A stretch of DNA of 64,000 nucleotides from an uncultured delta proteobacterium (GCA_903885795.1 CAISJV010000032.1:62001-126000); one strand, 5' to 3'; positions 1-9,142 are shown, counted from the stretch's first letter. Notes: generated by a model from the sequence alone, not told the origin. Numbers and translations are program-made.

Positions 1-1787
1 TTAGCCCATGCGAATTCATACGGCATTCTACCAATTATTTCGTGTTGCTCGTATCCCATCAGTTTCTCGATTCCTGGACTTATATAAGTAAAGCGGCCCG
101 TAGCGTCGATCTCCCAAACGCTTTCGTTTATGCTCTCTACGAGATCCTGGTAACTTTTTCTGCTTTCATCGAGGGCATCCTCCGCACGCTTTTGCTCGGT
201 AATATCCAGCACCATCCCGTTGAAAACAACCTCCCCCGGGCGCTGCTCGGGAATGGAAACACCACGGACATATTTCTCTTCCCCTGTCGGCGTAATAAAT
301 CTGCCCTCGTATTCCCAACCGCTGATGGTGAGTGCTGCATGGTGAATCGATTCCACAAATCTTGACCTGTCCTCCTCAGGGATACAAGCCGACACCCGTT
401 CAAATACATCCGGCAGATTGTTGTCCACTCCCAAAACATCAATGGATCTTTCTGATATGAAGTAAAATCCCATGTCGCCATCCAGTCTCACGAAAAACTG
501 ATAGATGACACCGGGCAGTTTGTTGGCCAGGTTTTTCAGGCGCTGTTTGCGTTCCCGCAGTGCCACCTCCATGCGCTTGCGCTCGGTGATGTTTCTCAAG
601 AACGCATTTATGATGCCTTTCCCTTCACGACTAACGACTTTCTCGCTGACTTCCACGTGTATCAATGACCCGTCCTTGCAAATGTTTTCCCGTTCGAAAA
701 CATTTTTTCCATCCTTTAGAAGCTCATAGAGCTCCACACTTACCGGGTCATGCAAATCCTTGTCGATCTTTGCGAGATTGGCGCCGACAAGTTCATCCCG
801 CTTGTAGCCCACCATCCGGCATGCATTGTCGTTTACATCAATAATATTACCATCGAAATCATGGACATAGATCGCCTCGTTGGTGTTTTCCACGATTGTT
901 CGGTATCGTTCCTCACTCCGTCGCAGGGCCTCTTCGGTATGTTTTCGTTCCGTGACATCCAGGCAGGTTCCGAAGCTGCCTGCAAATCGACCGCCACTGT
1001 CATAGAGTGGCCGGGGAGAGATAAGAAGACACAGGGGGCGACCATCCTTGGATTTGACGGTTATTTCATAACGATGGAAGCCCCCCCTGGATCGCTGCGA
1101 AAATGCCGATTGAAATATGCCGAGATTCTCCGGATCAAGGAAGGCAGATACAGGGCGGCCGCAAATCTCATCCTGCTTATAACCAGTCATTTCACAGAAG
1201 CGCTGATTGACAAAGATCGGAATACCATATTCATTAAAGGTGATGAAACCTTCATTCATGGTATCCAACAGGAGTCGCCACTGCTCTTCTTTATCCCTTA
1301 GGAATTCCTCAGATTTGCCGTAACCGGTGATATCCGTCAACATCGATATCACTGTTCCGTCTGTAACGGTTATCATGTTGAATTCTATGGATTTCGACTT
1401 TCCATCTTTGCAGGTGACTTGAAATATCTTTTCGGCAATTATCTGCTGAGTCTGATACTTTACCCAGACGTACAGCGCCTTGCGCCGGTATTCCTTATCC
1501 GGATAGGCCTTTTGAAACCATTTCTTCTCCCTATCAATATCGGGGAGGGTATAACCGGTCAATTTGACGAAAGCGGGATTGACATAGGTGAAGAATCCAT
1601 CTTTCCGGATCACAGAGATACCAAGGGGAAACTGATCAAAAATCATGGCATAGAGTCCATCGGGAATGATCGGAATCGCCTCGGAACGGATCGTGTCCTC
1701 GCCCCCGCCTTTCCTCAGTTCAAGCTGGGACCGCAGGGATGCCACTTCCTCGATCAATTGCTGTTTTGTCTTGTATTTGTCTTGCAT
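1..1787 (-). CDS. Multi-PAS sensor protein, 3' end beyond window
   Basis: The frame is open from an ATG at 1787 to the window edge, giving about 595 residues without a stop, so the C-terminal part lies outside. Successive PAS/PAC units of roughly 120 residues can be read: a short coiled N-terminus (about 1-40), then PAS units near 45-165, 165-290, 290-410 and 410-530, and a fifth that is cut off. The PAC ends show the familiar 'D(I/V)TERK' pattern (for example near residue 285). No transmembrane segment is visible, so the visible part looks cytoplasmic. In this family the missing end is usually a histidine kinase or a GGDEF/EAL module, and which one cannot be decided here. It is transcribed away from fadJ, the next gene, which runs in the same direction and ends 120 bp upstream. 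The ligand is unknown. Confidence 0.85.
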   Translation of the reverse strand, partial: MQDKYKTKQQLIEEVASLRSQLELRKGGGEDTIRSEAIPIIPDGLYAMIFDQFPLGISVIRKDGFFTYVNPAFVKLTGYTLPDIDREKKWFQKAYPDKEYRRKALYVWVKYQTQQIIAEKIFQVTCKDGKSKSIEFNMITVTDGTVISMLTDITGYGKSEEFLRDKEEQWRLLLDTMNEGFITFNEYGIPIFVNQRFCEMTGYKQDEICGRPVSAFLDPENLGIFQSAFSQRSRGGFHRYEITVKSKDGRPLCLLISPRPLYDSGGRFAGSFGTCLDVTERKHTEEALRRSEERYRTIVENTNEAIYVHDFDGNIIDVNDNACRMVGYKRDELVGANLAKIDKDLHDPVSVELYELLKDGKNVFERENICKDGSLIHVEVSEKVVSREGKGIINAFLRNITERKRMEVALRERKQRLKNLANKLPGVIYQFFVRLDGDMGFYFISERSIDVLGVDNNLPDVFERVSACIPEEDRSRFVESIHHAALTISGWEYEGRFITPTGEEKYVRGVSIPEQRPGEVVFNGMVLDITEQKRAEDALDESRKSYQDLVESINESVWEIDATGRFTYISPGIEKLMGYEQHEIIGRMPYEFAWA

Positions 1788-1847
1788 AAAAGGTTGAATG
1801 CCTTACCCCTTTTTCCCGTCGGATTCCCAACTGAGATGAGGAAGAAG

Positions 1848-1878
1848 CGCCCTTCCGCCATCAAGTGGCGAAAGGGCG
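1848..1878 (-). terminator. Hairpin after fadJ, possible terminator
   Basis: A 7-bp arm (CGCCCTT/AAGGGCG), one C-A mismatch and a 4-bp arm (CGCC/GGCG) enclose a 7-nt loop, 30 bp beyond the stop of the minus-strand fadJ-like gene. On the minus strand it is followed by CTTCTTCC rather than a clean T run. It may therefore be an inefficient intrinsic terminator or only an mRNA-stabilising hairpin. Confidence 0.5.
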
Positions 1879-1907
1879 TCCCTGACTTACGATCAATCCG
1901 TTATTTT

Positions 1908-3902
1908 TTAATAGAAGTTTTTACCAAACAAAAGCCGGCTCATACCGGTCAGATCGGCCCACTTCATAGGACCGCCCTTGTCCGCCGGAAAACCGACTCC
2001 CCAGATCATGCCGACGTCAATCATCCGCACGTTATCGACAACCTTCCGGTCCAGGAGATCTTTACCAGTCTTTACCATCGCTTCGAGAAGGCCTTCCTGG
2101 ATATGCTCCATTGTCAACTCCCGGGCATCTTTCCTAGCGATCAGGGGTAGAATATCCGGATCGACGCTACCGTCTTTCAGAAAGAATCCTTTCCCGGATT
2201 TCTTCAATCCCATGCGCCCTGCTTCGACAACATTGGCCAGGGTCTCCTGACGGATCCCCATACCTTTAAATATCTTGTAAGGCACATCGATACCGACTTC
2301 ATCGGTCAGGCGGATGGGGCCGACGGGCATGCCGAAGGATGTCATGGCGCGATCGACCTTTTCGATGGCGTTGCCCTCCTCGACATACTTGAACGTCTCA
2401 AGGAGCATGGGAAACAGGAGGGCGTTCACGACGAACCCTGCGTTGTCCCGGCAGACAATGGGGCGTTTCTTGATGGCGGCGGCAAAGTTCAGGAGATCGT
2501 CCACTGTCTCCTGACTTGTCTGATCACCTCTAATAACCTCTACAAGCTGCATCAGCCAGACGGGGGAAAAGAAATGGAGGCCCCCGAAACGCTCCGGTTT
2601 CGTCACCAGACCGGCCATGGACTTGATGGCTAGGGAAGAGGTGTTACTCGCCACAATACAATCCCCAGGAATAACCTGGCAGAGTTCCTCATACACCTGC
2701 TGCTTGAGCTTGAGATCTTCAAAGACCGCCTCAACGACTATATCCACATCCTTGAATTCCGCGCCGTATTCCGTAGTGGTAATGATGAGTTTCATGTAAT
2801 CGTCCACGGCGCCCTTGAGACGTTTCTTCTCCGCCATTCCGTCGAGGATCTTCCGGACAAAGGCCTTCCCCGGCTCCAGGGCCTCGGGAATGTCCTTCAC
2901 GACCACGGGAACCTGCATATTCCGGATAATATCGATGACGATCCCCCGGCCCATGGTCCCAAAACCCAGGACGGCGGCCTTCTTAAGAGATTTAGGTGCG
3001 AATCCTTTGGTCATCATCGCCTTGGGCTTGTCCGTCAGTGTCTTGATGAAGAAGGTGTTGATGCTCCCCTTGGCCTCGTTGGACATGACAACATCAACAA
3101 AGTTCGCCTTTTCGAGCTCCAGTCCTTCCGCCAGGGAAACCTTGAGGCCTTCCTGAATGGATTTCAGGGCCAGCATGGGGGCAGGCAGGACACGTCCCCG
3201 GGTCACCTTGAGAACTGCCTGACGGGCCATTTCGACAATCTCGTCCAGCTGGGAAAAATCGTGTTCCGGTCTTTTCAGATTGGCCGTTCCGGCAATCATC
3301 TCCCCGATAAAAGCCTTGGCGGCCCCAAGAAGATCGGTGTCCGCAGTAATTAGACGGTCGATGATCCCCAGATCGAAGGCCTTCGCCGCCGGCAGCATAG
3401 TCCCCTTCAGTATTAGTTCGATGGCAGGATACCCGATAAGTCTGGGCAGACGCTGGGTGCCGCCGCCGCCGGGAAAGAGGCCGACATTGCATTCGGGAAG
3501 ACCGATGAGGGTCGTTTTCCCCTCTTTGGCGATGCGGGCCGTACATGCCAGGGCGAATTCGAGACCGCCGCCGAGGCAGTGGCCATGAATGGCAGCCAAA
3601 ATTGGCAGATTCATATCGTTTAATTTACGGAACGCGCCGTGGAAAAGTTCGAGGACTTCCCGCACCTCATCCGGTTTCACGAGGTCGGCGATCATCTTGA
3701 GATTCGCCCCGGCAAAGAAGTTATCGGGCTTCCCGGAAATGAAGATGATTCCTTTCAGGGCTTTCTCCTTCTCAAGTTCCCCCATAAGTTCGGCAAAACT
3801 CGTAAAAGCCGCCTCCGTCCAAGTGTTCATGGCCTCACCGGCAACGTCGAAGGTCGCCACGCCAATGCCGTCCTCCACTTTCAATTGGAATACCTTACTC
3901 AT
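1908..3902 (-). CDS. fadJ: Enoyl-CoA hydratase / 3-hydroxyacyl-CoA dehydrogenase fusion (FadJ/FadB-like)
   Basis: Bifunctional beta-oxidation alpha subunit of 664 aa. It hydrates trans-2-enoyl-CoA and then oxidises the (S)-3-hydroxyacyl-CoA with NAD+. Residues about 8-190 form the crotonase domain. The oxyanion-hole region GHCLGGGLE ends in Glu115, and a second catalytic Glu137 lies in LPECNVGL. Residues about 305-480 are the NAD-binding domain, with GFGTMGRG at 313-320 and catalytic His443 in GLHFFSP. Residues about 485-660 are the dehydrogenase C-terminal domains. The length is somewhat under the roughly 715 aa of E. coli FadJ. The ATG follows a strong GGAGG. No thiolase (fadI/fadA) lies beside it, so it works with genes elsewhere. 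The acyl-CoA synthetase (9.2-11.0 kb) and acyl-CoA dehydrogenase (31-32 kb) in the window are plausible partners. Confidence 0.93.
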   Translation of the reverse strand: MSKVFQLKVEDGIGVATFDVAGEAMNTWTEAAFTSFAELMGELEKEKALKGIIFISGKPDNFFAGANLKMIADLVKPDEVREVLELFHGAFRKLNDMNLPILAAIHGHCLGGGLEFALACTARIAKEGKTTLIGLPECNVGLFPGGGGTQRLPRLIGYPAIELILKGTMLPAAKAFDLGIIDRLITADTDLLGAAKAFIGEMIAGTANLKRPEHDFSQLDEIVEMARQAVLKVTRGRVLPAPMLALKSIQEGLKVSLAEGLELEKANFVDVVMSNEAKGSINTFFIKTLTDKPKAMMTKGFAPKSLKKAAVLGFGTMGRGIVIDIIRNMQVPVVVKDIPEALEPGKAFVRKILDGMAEKKRLKGAVDDYMKLIITTTEYGAEFKDVDIVVEAVFEDLKLKQQVYEELCQVIPGDCIVASNTSSLAIKSMAGLVTKPERFGGLHFFSPVWLMQLVEVIRGDQTSQETVDDLLNFAAAIKKRPIVCRDNAGFVVNALLFPMLLETFKYVEEGNAIEKVDRAMTSFGMPVGPIRLTDEVGIDVPYKIFKGMGIRQETLANVVEAGRMGLKKSGKGFFLKDGSVDPDILPLIARKDARELTMEHIQEGLLEAMVKTGKDLLDRKVVDNVRMIDVGMIWGVGFPADKGGPMKWADLTGMSRLLFGKNFY

Positions 3903-3926
3903 AAAATACCTCCGTTAATTATACTG

Positions 3927-4991
3927 TTAATTGCCGTACTGCTCATCGATCCAGTGCTGATATTCTCCGGAGCGGACCCGGTCGGACCAGTCACGGTTGT
4001 TTGCATACCATTCAATCGTTTTCCTGAGACCCGTGGCAAAAGATTCCCGGGGCTGCCAGCCAAGGGCTTTCTGAAGCTTGGAAAAATCAATAGCGTAGCG
4101 GCGGTCGTGTCCGGGGCGGTCTTTCACATAAATAATCAGATCCTGCCGGGATTTGCCGTTCTCCCGGGGCCGGATTTCGTCCAGGATTGCCAGGATCATG
4201 TTGATGATGACGATATTCTCAATCTCCGAGGCGCCGCCGACATTGTAGGTCTCTCCTCTTTTGCCTTTTTTCATGATCGTCCAGATGGCCTCACAATGAT
4301 CCGTCACATAGAGCCAGTCCCGGACATTCTTGCCATCACCGTAAATGGGGAGGGGCTTTTCTTCCAGGGCATTCAAGACCATAAGGGGAATGAGCTTTTC
4401 CGGAAACTGGTACGCTCCGTAGTTATTGGAACAATTTGACAGGGTCGTCGGCAGGCCGAAGGTTTCATGGTAGGCGCGAACCAGGTGGTCGGAGGCTGCT
4501 TTCGATGCCGAATAGGGGCTGTTGGGCCGATAGGGCGTCTCTTCGGTAAAGAGTCCTTCCGGTCCGAGGCTGCCATAGACTTCATCGGTGCTGATGTGAT
4601 GAAATATCTGAAAGGCGTCCCCCAGGCCGCGGGCGATTTCAAGAAGATTGAAGGTACCTATGATGTTGCTGAAGATGAAGCTGTCGGGCCGTTTGATGGA
4701 ACGGTCCACATGGGACTCGGCGGCAAAATGACAGATCCCGTCGATTCCATATTCGGCAAAGATCTTTTTCATGGCCTCAAGATCGCAGATGTCGGCCCGG
4801 ACAAAGACATACCGGCCGGGCCAGGTTTTGGCCACACCCTTGAGGTTCTCCGGATTCCCGGCATAGGTAAGGCTATCGACATTAATGATTCGCCCTTTGA
4901 AATCGCTCTGTTCCAGCAGATACCGGATGAAGTTGCTGCCGATAAATCCACAGCCACCGGTCACCATAAGGTTTTCAATTTTCATATTCAC
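3927..4991 (-). CDS. rfbB: dTDP-glucose 4,6-dehydratase
   Basis: Converts dTDP-D-glucose to dTDP-4-keto-6-deoxy-D-glucose, the second step of dTDP-rhamnose and related sugar synthesis for surface polysaccharide. The 354-aa extended short-chain dehydrogenase has its NAD-binding GGCGFIG at 12-18, the Thr135-Asp136-Glu137 triad (STDEVYG) and Tyr160-x3-Lys164 (YSASK), all standard for RfbB. The first codon at this position is GTG, 7 nt after an AGGA; an ATG two codons downstream (4985) is the alternative. The usual partners rfbA, rfbC and rfbD are not next to it. It sits only 24 bp upstream of fadJ and 36 bp downstream of the SufB-like gene, so it is probably cotranscribed with functionally unrelated genes. 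Confidence 0.93.
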   Translation of the reverse strand: MNMKIENLMVTGGCGFIGSNFIRYLLEQSDFKGRIINVDSLTYAGNPENLKGVAKTWPGRYVFVRADICDLEAMKKIFAEYGIDGICHFAAESHVDRSIKRPDSFIFSNIIGTFNLLEIARGLGDAFQIFHHISTDEVYGSLGPEGLFTEETPYRPNSPYSASKAASDHLVRAYHETFGLPTTLSNCSNNYGAYQFPEKLIPLMVLNALEEKPLPIYGDGKNVRDWLYVTDHCEAIWTIMKKGKRGETYNVGGASEIENIVIINMILAILDEIRPRENGKSRQDLIIYVKDRPGHDRRYAIDFSKLQKALGWQPRESFATGLRKTIEWYANNRDWSDRVRSGEYQHWIDEQYGN

Positions 4992-5027
4992 ACCAATTTC
5001 CTTATTATTTAGCGACAGAACACGGTC

Positions 5028-5948
5028 TTACTTTAAGAATCCCTGAATAATCCGGTTGACGGCCTCGTCGTAGGTCAGCCCCAGACTCATCAGTTTCATT
5101 AGCTGATCGCTGGCGATCTTGCCGATGGAGGCTTCATGGGTAAGGGCCGCGTCGGGGTGACGGGCCTTCAGAGACGGCACCGTCTCGTTCCGGCCGTTGT
5201 CCATGATGATGGCGTCACACTCGATGTGACCGAAACAGGGAGCCAGGGCCTCCATCGTGGCATAGAAATCCTGTTCCGAGTCCCCCTTGATTACGGAACG
5301 GGAGATCATATTGGCCCGGCTGCCGGCCCCCGCCAGGATTATGGTATTGGCGGAGATAGCCTTCTGGTTCCCTTCCGTCAGGACCCGTTCGGTAATGAGA
5401 AGCAGGCTGTCCGGTCCCAGGGTCGCTTCGTTGGTGCGGTTCGCCTCGTCCACCCCGCCGATCTGGGTCAGCTCCATCTCCGCCGTCGATCCTGCTTCCA
5501 GAAAGACCTTTGTTGTCGGATTCAGGGTGCGCCGGCCCTGACCGGGACCACTGGCATAGTGTTTTTCCACATACTTCACCTTCGCCCCTTTGCCGACCCG
5601 AAACTCGTGAATCCCTGCGTGACCCTCCGGTTCCAGGCTGCCGCAATGAATGCCGCAACCGGCGATAATGGTCACGTCGGCCCCTTCCCCGATGATGAAA
5701 TTGTTATAAACGACATCGTAGAGACCCGCCTGGCTGAGGATAACGGGAATATGCACGGATTCATTGATGGTCCCCGGCTTGATGGTAACGATAATCCCCG
5801 AACCGTCGGCGTTCGACTCGATGTTGATATTGGCCGAAACTTCCCGCTTCAGCAGCTTGCCGTTCTTGCGGATATTGAAGGCTCCTTTGGGCAGCCCCTC
5901 GAGATCCGCAACCGTCTTCAACAGGTCCTTATCGATAGCATCCAACAT
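5028..5948 (-). CDS. SufB/SufD-like scaffold of a minimal SUF system (SmsB-type)
   Basis: Fe-S cluster scaffold of about 306 aa, far shorter than SufB (about 470-495) or SufD (about 420). It keeps only the beta-helix core and the C-terminal helical part that binds SufC (for example HEASIGKI and the LMSLGL region near the end). This matches the SUF-like minimal (SMS) pairs described in archaea and anaerobic bacteria, where one SufB-like protein serves with one SufC. The ATG at 5948 is chosen because AGGTG lies 6 nt upstream; a GTG three codons earlier is possible. It overlaps sufC by 20 nt, which implies translational coupling. No sufS, sufE, sufU or sufA lies in the window. Cysteines are visible in GCGIHCG and APCFGHIEC; whether they bind clusters is not known. 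Confidence 0.88.
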   Translation of the reverse strand: MLDAIDKDLLKTVADLEGLPKGAFNIRKNGKLLKREVSANINIESNADGSGIIVTIKPGTINESVHIPVILSQAGLYDVVYNNFIIGEGADVTIIAGCGIHCGSLEPEGHAGIHEFRVGKGAKVKYVEKHYASGPGQGRRTLNPTTKVFLEAGSTAEMELTQIGGVDEANRTNEATLGPDSLLLITERVLTEGNQKAISANTIILAGAGSRANMISRSVIKGDSEQDFYATMEALAPCFGHIECDAIIMDNGRNETVPSLKARHPDAALTHEASIGKIASDQLMKLMSLGLTYDEAVNRIIQGFLK

Positions 5949-6660
5949 CTTTATCACCTAAACATTTTCGGTAATTGCACACACTCAGGTCATTCAGTAT
6001 GGGCAGGGCGCCCTTCAGGTCCCCCTTATATACAAGTTTGCCCTCGCTGATCATGAGGACAATGTCCGCTGCTTCAAGGAAGGCCCGGTTATGGCTGACG
6101 ACCACCGTCGTCGTTCCGTGTTCTTTCTGTTCCCGCTTGAGGAGCCGGACCATCGGCTGAATCGTCCATAGATCGATGCCCGTATCGGGTTCGTCATAGA
6201 TGGCAAGCTTGGGATTCCTGGCGATAGTAGTGGCTAATTCGATCTTTTTGATTTCTCCCCCGGAAAGTTTCGCATCCACGGGATTATCGAGGAAGGAGAG
6301 GGAACAGATACCGACCCGCCGCAGCAGCGCCAGGAGCATCTCCTCGTCGTCCGTTCCCGCCGCCATAGACAGGAGGTCACGGAAGGTGATGCCCTTGAAA
6401 CGGGCAGGTTGCTGAAAACTATAGGCAATTCCTTCCCTGGCCCGCTCCGTGATGGATAAGGAGGAAATCTCTTTCCCCTGAAAACTGATCGACCCTGAAC
6501 TAACCGGGTTGATACCCATGATTAGTTTGGCCAGAGTCGTCTTGCCGCTTCCGTTAGGGCCGGTGATACTGTAGAATTTACCCTTTTCGAAGGTATAATT
6601 CATCCCGTCAATGATATTCCGGCCGGACACGGAAAAATAAAGATCCTTAAGTTCTAGCAT
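5929..6660 (-). CDS. sufC: SufC-type Fe-S assembly ATPase (SmsC-type)
   Basis: ABC ATPase that powers conformational change of the SufB-like scaffold during Fe-S cluster assembly in the cytoplasm. In the 243-aa product the Walker A GPNGSGKTT starts near residue 34, the signature LSGGE lies near 132-136 and Walker B LAIYDEPD near 152-159; the D-loop continues TGID. The C-terminus carries an unusual CNYRKC...C cysteine cluster not expected in E. coli SufC. The start is the ATG at 6660, preceded by GAGGAGGT; the TTG immediately before it is less likely. It is the first gene of the pair and overlaps the scaffold gene. A TTGACA (6738-6743, minus) with a weak TCATAC 16 nt further could be its promoter. 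Confidence 0.92.
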   Translation of the reverse strand: MLELKDLYFSVSGRNIIDGMNYTFEKGKFYSITGPNGSGKTTLAKLIMGINPVSSGSISFQGKEISSLSITERAREGIAYSFQQPARFKGITFRDLLSMAAGTDDEEMLLALLRRVGICSLSFLDNPVDAKLSGGEIKKIELATTIARNPKLAIYDEPDTGIDLWTIQPMVRLLKREQKEHGTTTVVVSHNRAFLEAADIVLMISEGKLVYKGDLKGALPILNDLSVCNYRKCLGDKDVGCYR

Positions 6661-6783
6661 CAATCACACCTCCTCTGATGCAAATCATCTGGAAACAGAT
6701 TCGAAACCGGTACCCGTATGATGGAAATTGCCTTTTATGTCAAATCATTTGTGGCTGTCATTGATCAACTTTTTGCGAGCTTA

Positions 6784-7584
6784 TCAAATGTAAGTGCGTC
6801 CTCCCAGGTAGTGTTTATGATAATAGGCATTAGACAGAGAATCTATACGGATCTTTTTGCCTTTTCCCGGAGCGTGGATAAAACGGCCTTCGCCGATATA
6901 TACCCCGACATGGGAAACCTTGCTTCCCTTCGCCGTAGCAAAAAAGACGAGATCCCCCTTAAGGAGCTCATCTTTAGCGACATCCTCCCCCGTTCCGAAT
7001 TGTTCCCCCGATGTCCGGGGCAAATCGATGCCGCTTAGCTGATAGACCGTCATGGTCAGCCCGCTGCAATCGAAGCCTGCCTCCGGGGAGGTCCCCCCCC
7101 ACAGATAGGGAACGCCGATAAAGCTCTGCGCGGCCTTGACAATCTCGTTGCGGAGGTAATCACCCCCTAGGGTCTCGACTTTGGAGACGGCATACTCCTC
7201 CGGGGCGACAATATAATATTCGTCAATAATCGCTAATATTTTCAGGGCTTCCGCCTGATTGAGGGCGCTTTCCCGGGCGGCAAAATTCCCGATCCGAACC
7301 TTGTATAGTCCTGTTTTGGCAGCGAAATAGGTGGCATCCAGACCTTTGTCCTTCAGGACTTCGGTTAAGCGGGCGGCGTTTTCCGGCTGGGAAAAGGCGC
7401 CCGCCTGGATGGTATAGCCCATCCGGGGCAGGGCTTTTTTAACATTTGCCTGCCGTACTTTCTTGATCTGCGCCGGCTTGGCCTTGTACGGGGATGTGTA
7501 GGCCTTCCGGCTTGAGCATCCCATTCCCAGGAAAATACTAACGAGACTCAGGACAATGAGCTGAAAGGTGCTTCGCCCCCTCAT
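6784..7584 (-). CDS. SPOR-NlpC/P60 lipoprotein, probable peptidoglycan endopeptidase
   Basis: The 266-aa product has a lipoprotein signal peptide ending in LGMGC (Cys23). A SPOR domain spans about 55-127 (YTIQAGAF start), a fold that binds denuded glycan at septa. An NlpC/P60 cysteine peptidase domain spans about 145-266, with catalytic Cys173 (FDCSG), His225 (SHVGVY) and His237 (FIHAP). The family cleaves the gamma-D-Glu-mDAP bond of the peptide stem; a periplasmic outer-membrane-anchored site is inferred. It overlaps the end of rlmI by 4 nt (ATGA type) and so is probably translated from the same mRNA. The next gene downstream, sufC, is 123 bp away. Confidence 0.9.
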   Translation of the reverse strand: MRGRSTFQLIVLSLVSIFLGMGCSSRKAYTSPYKAKPAQIKKVRQANVKKALPRMGYTIQAGAFSQPENAARLTEVLKDKGLDATYFAAKTGLYKVRIGNFAARESALNQAEALKILAIIDEYYIVAPEEYAVSKVETLGGDYLRNEIVKAAQSFIGVPYLWGGTSPEAGFDCSGLTMTVYQLSGIDLPRTSGEQFGTGEDVAKDELLKGDLVFFATAKGSKVSHVGVYIGEGRFIHAPGKGKKIRIDSLSNAYYHKHYLGGRTYI

Positions 7585-8768
7585 GGCAATGCGCTCACCA
7601 GCAGGCCCTTCAGGTAGCGCCCTTCACTGTGGGCAAGACTTGTCGGATGATCCGGGGCGGCCGCAAGCTTCTTCAGCAGTCGCAGGGTCTTGCCCGCATC
7701 CCGGGCGGCGCCGAGGATGATCTTTTCAAAAAGGGCTTCATCGATGGCGTTGGAACAGGAAAAGGTCGCCAACATCCCTCCCGTCGCCAGGTGCCGGAAG
7801 GCCTGAAGGTTGATATCCTTGTATCCCCGGGCGGCGTGTTGAACCTCCCGGCGACTTTTCGCAAAGGCCGGGGGGTCCAGGATAATCAGATCGAATGACT
7901 CTTCCGTTTTCCGCAGATACTGGAAGACATCCCCCTTTAGGACCGGATGGTCCTCCACGGAAAAACCGTTCATCTCCAGATGATGCCGCGCCGCAATGTT
8001 TGCCGGTTCCGAAGAATCGACGGAGACCACCCGTTTCGCCCCGCCCCGGGCGGCGTAAACTGAAAAGGCACCGGTGTAGGAAAAACAGTTCAGGACCGAC
8101 AACCCATGGCTGAGCGATCCGATCTGACTGCGGTTATCCCGTTGATCAAGAAAAAATCCCGTTTTCTGGCCGGTGCGGATGTCCACCTCAAAAGCGAGGC
8201 CATTTTCCCGGATAGAAATCGATTCCGGGGCTTCCTCCCCCCAAACCCAGCCGGTGCGATCCGTAAGTCCTTCCAGTTTCCGGGCCGGACCGTCGCTCCG
8301 CTCCAGAATGCCAAGGGGGCGATATTCATCAACCAGGGCTTCGATCACCGCCTCCCGGCGCCTTTCCATACCTGCGGTACTTGTGACCATAACGAGATAA
8401 TCTCCGTAGCGGTCCACCACCAGACCGGGCATACCGTCTCCTTCGGCGTTGATTACTCGAAAAGCTGTCGCATCCGAGGCCATGATTCTATCTCTTAGGG
8501 CGGCCGCATTACGGAGCTGACGTTGCCAGAATCCCTGATCGACCGTCGCGGCGACGTCCCTGGTCAGCATCCGGAAGGCAATATCCGATTGGGTATTGTA
8601 GAAACCAAGGGCCAGGGGTTGCCCCTCCGTCGTTGTCGCCAGAACGATCTCTCCCGGCTCGGGGTGGCCCTTTATTTTAGCGACGGCCCCGGAAAAAAGC
8701 CAGGGGTGCCCCCCGATGAGAGACCTTTCACGGCCCTCCTTCAATATTAATTGCGGATAGTCAGCCAC
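7581..8768 (-). CDS. rlmI: Class I SAM-dependent rRNA methyltransferase (RlmI-like)
   Basis: Probable 23S rRNA m5C methyltransferase (position 1962 in E. coli), 395 aa. The N-terminal PUA domain (about 1-75) opens with a KEGRERSL/GHPWLFSGAV pattern typical of RlmI/RlmK. The middle EEHUD-like part and the C-terminal Rossmann methyltransferase follow, with SAM motif I at NCFSYTGAFSVYAARGG and motif IV LDPPAFAK near residue 300; a conserved CSN lies near 338. The start is GTG, preceded by AGGAG at a 6-nt spacing. A 12-codon open frame with its own strong Shine-Dalgarno overlaps this start (see 8761-8799). The methylated position is inferred from the family, not from the sequence. Confidence 0.88.
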   Translation of the reverse strand: MADYPQLILKEGRERSLIGGHPWLFSGAVAKIKGHPEPGEIVLATTTEGQPLALGFYNTQSDIAFRMLTRDVAATVDQGFWQRQLRNAAALRDRIMASDATAFRVINAEGDGMPGLVVDRYGDYLVMVTSTAGMERRREAVIEALVDEYRPLGILERSDGPARKLEGLTDRTGWVWGEEAPESISIRENGLAFEVDIRTGQKTGFFLDQRDNRSQIGSLSHGLSVLNCFSYTGAFSVYAARGGAKRVVSVDSSEPANIAARHHLEMNGFSVEDHPVLKGDVFQYLRKTEESFDLIILDPPAFAKSRREVQHAARGYKDINLQAFRHLATGGMLATFSCSNAIDEALFEKIILGAARDAGKTLRLLKKLAAAPDHPTSLAHSEGRYLKGLLVSALP

Positions 8769-8799
8769 TTATATCTCCTGTTTTCACTCTATGGTACAT
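8761..8799 (-). CDS. Possible 12-codon leader ORF overlapping the rlmI start
   Basis: ATG at 8799, 12 codons (MYHRVKTGDISG) and TGA at 8763-8761. A GAGGAGG sits 8 nt before the ATG, a better Shine-Dalgarno than that of rlmI itself. The frame ends just inside rlmI (GTG at 8768), the geometry of translational coupling. It could instead be an alternative ribosome landing site. No homology can be judged at this length. Confidence 0.3.
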   Translation of the reverse strand: MYHRVKTGDISG

Positions 8800-9141
8800 C
8801 CCTGCGAACCTCCTCAATCAGCGTTACGGACAAAGCGCGAATTGCAATTTATTCAATGCGCTGAATAATTTTACTCACAACATTACGTGCCAGAAAGTAA
8901 GTTTACTGACCAGTTTATCGTAGGTTTCTCCTGCAACATCTCGATATCTCAATAATTATGATTTATAATGTTGCATACTTCTCATAATCAGTCAACATTG
9001 ACGTAAGGAACGCATTGCCTCAAATTAAATGGACATTTCCATTGAAATGCAGAGGAGTTTGTGTCTGCCATCAAATCTTTCCTTAGCTATCTACCTTCAC
9101 TGCCCGATAGCAATCCTTGTTAATATTTCAAATAGTAGAAA
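8800..9141. other. Intergenic region between rlmI and the acyl-CoA synthetase terminator
   Basis: A+T-rich stretch with no convincing gene. A 25-codon stopless minus-strand piece near 8865-8945 (reading ...YDKLVSKLTFWHVML) looks protein-like but has no start, so it may be a gene remnant. The rlmI promoter should lie here; I see no clear -35/-10 pair. Confidence 0.5.
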
Positions 9142-9142
9142 C

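Noticed and set aside
5136-6050. A 304-codon plus-strand open frame
   Set aside because: Antisense to the sufC/sufB-like pair; no recognisable protein features.
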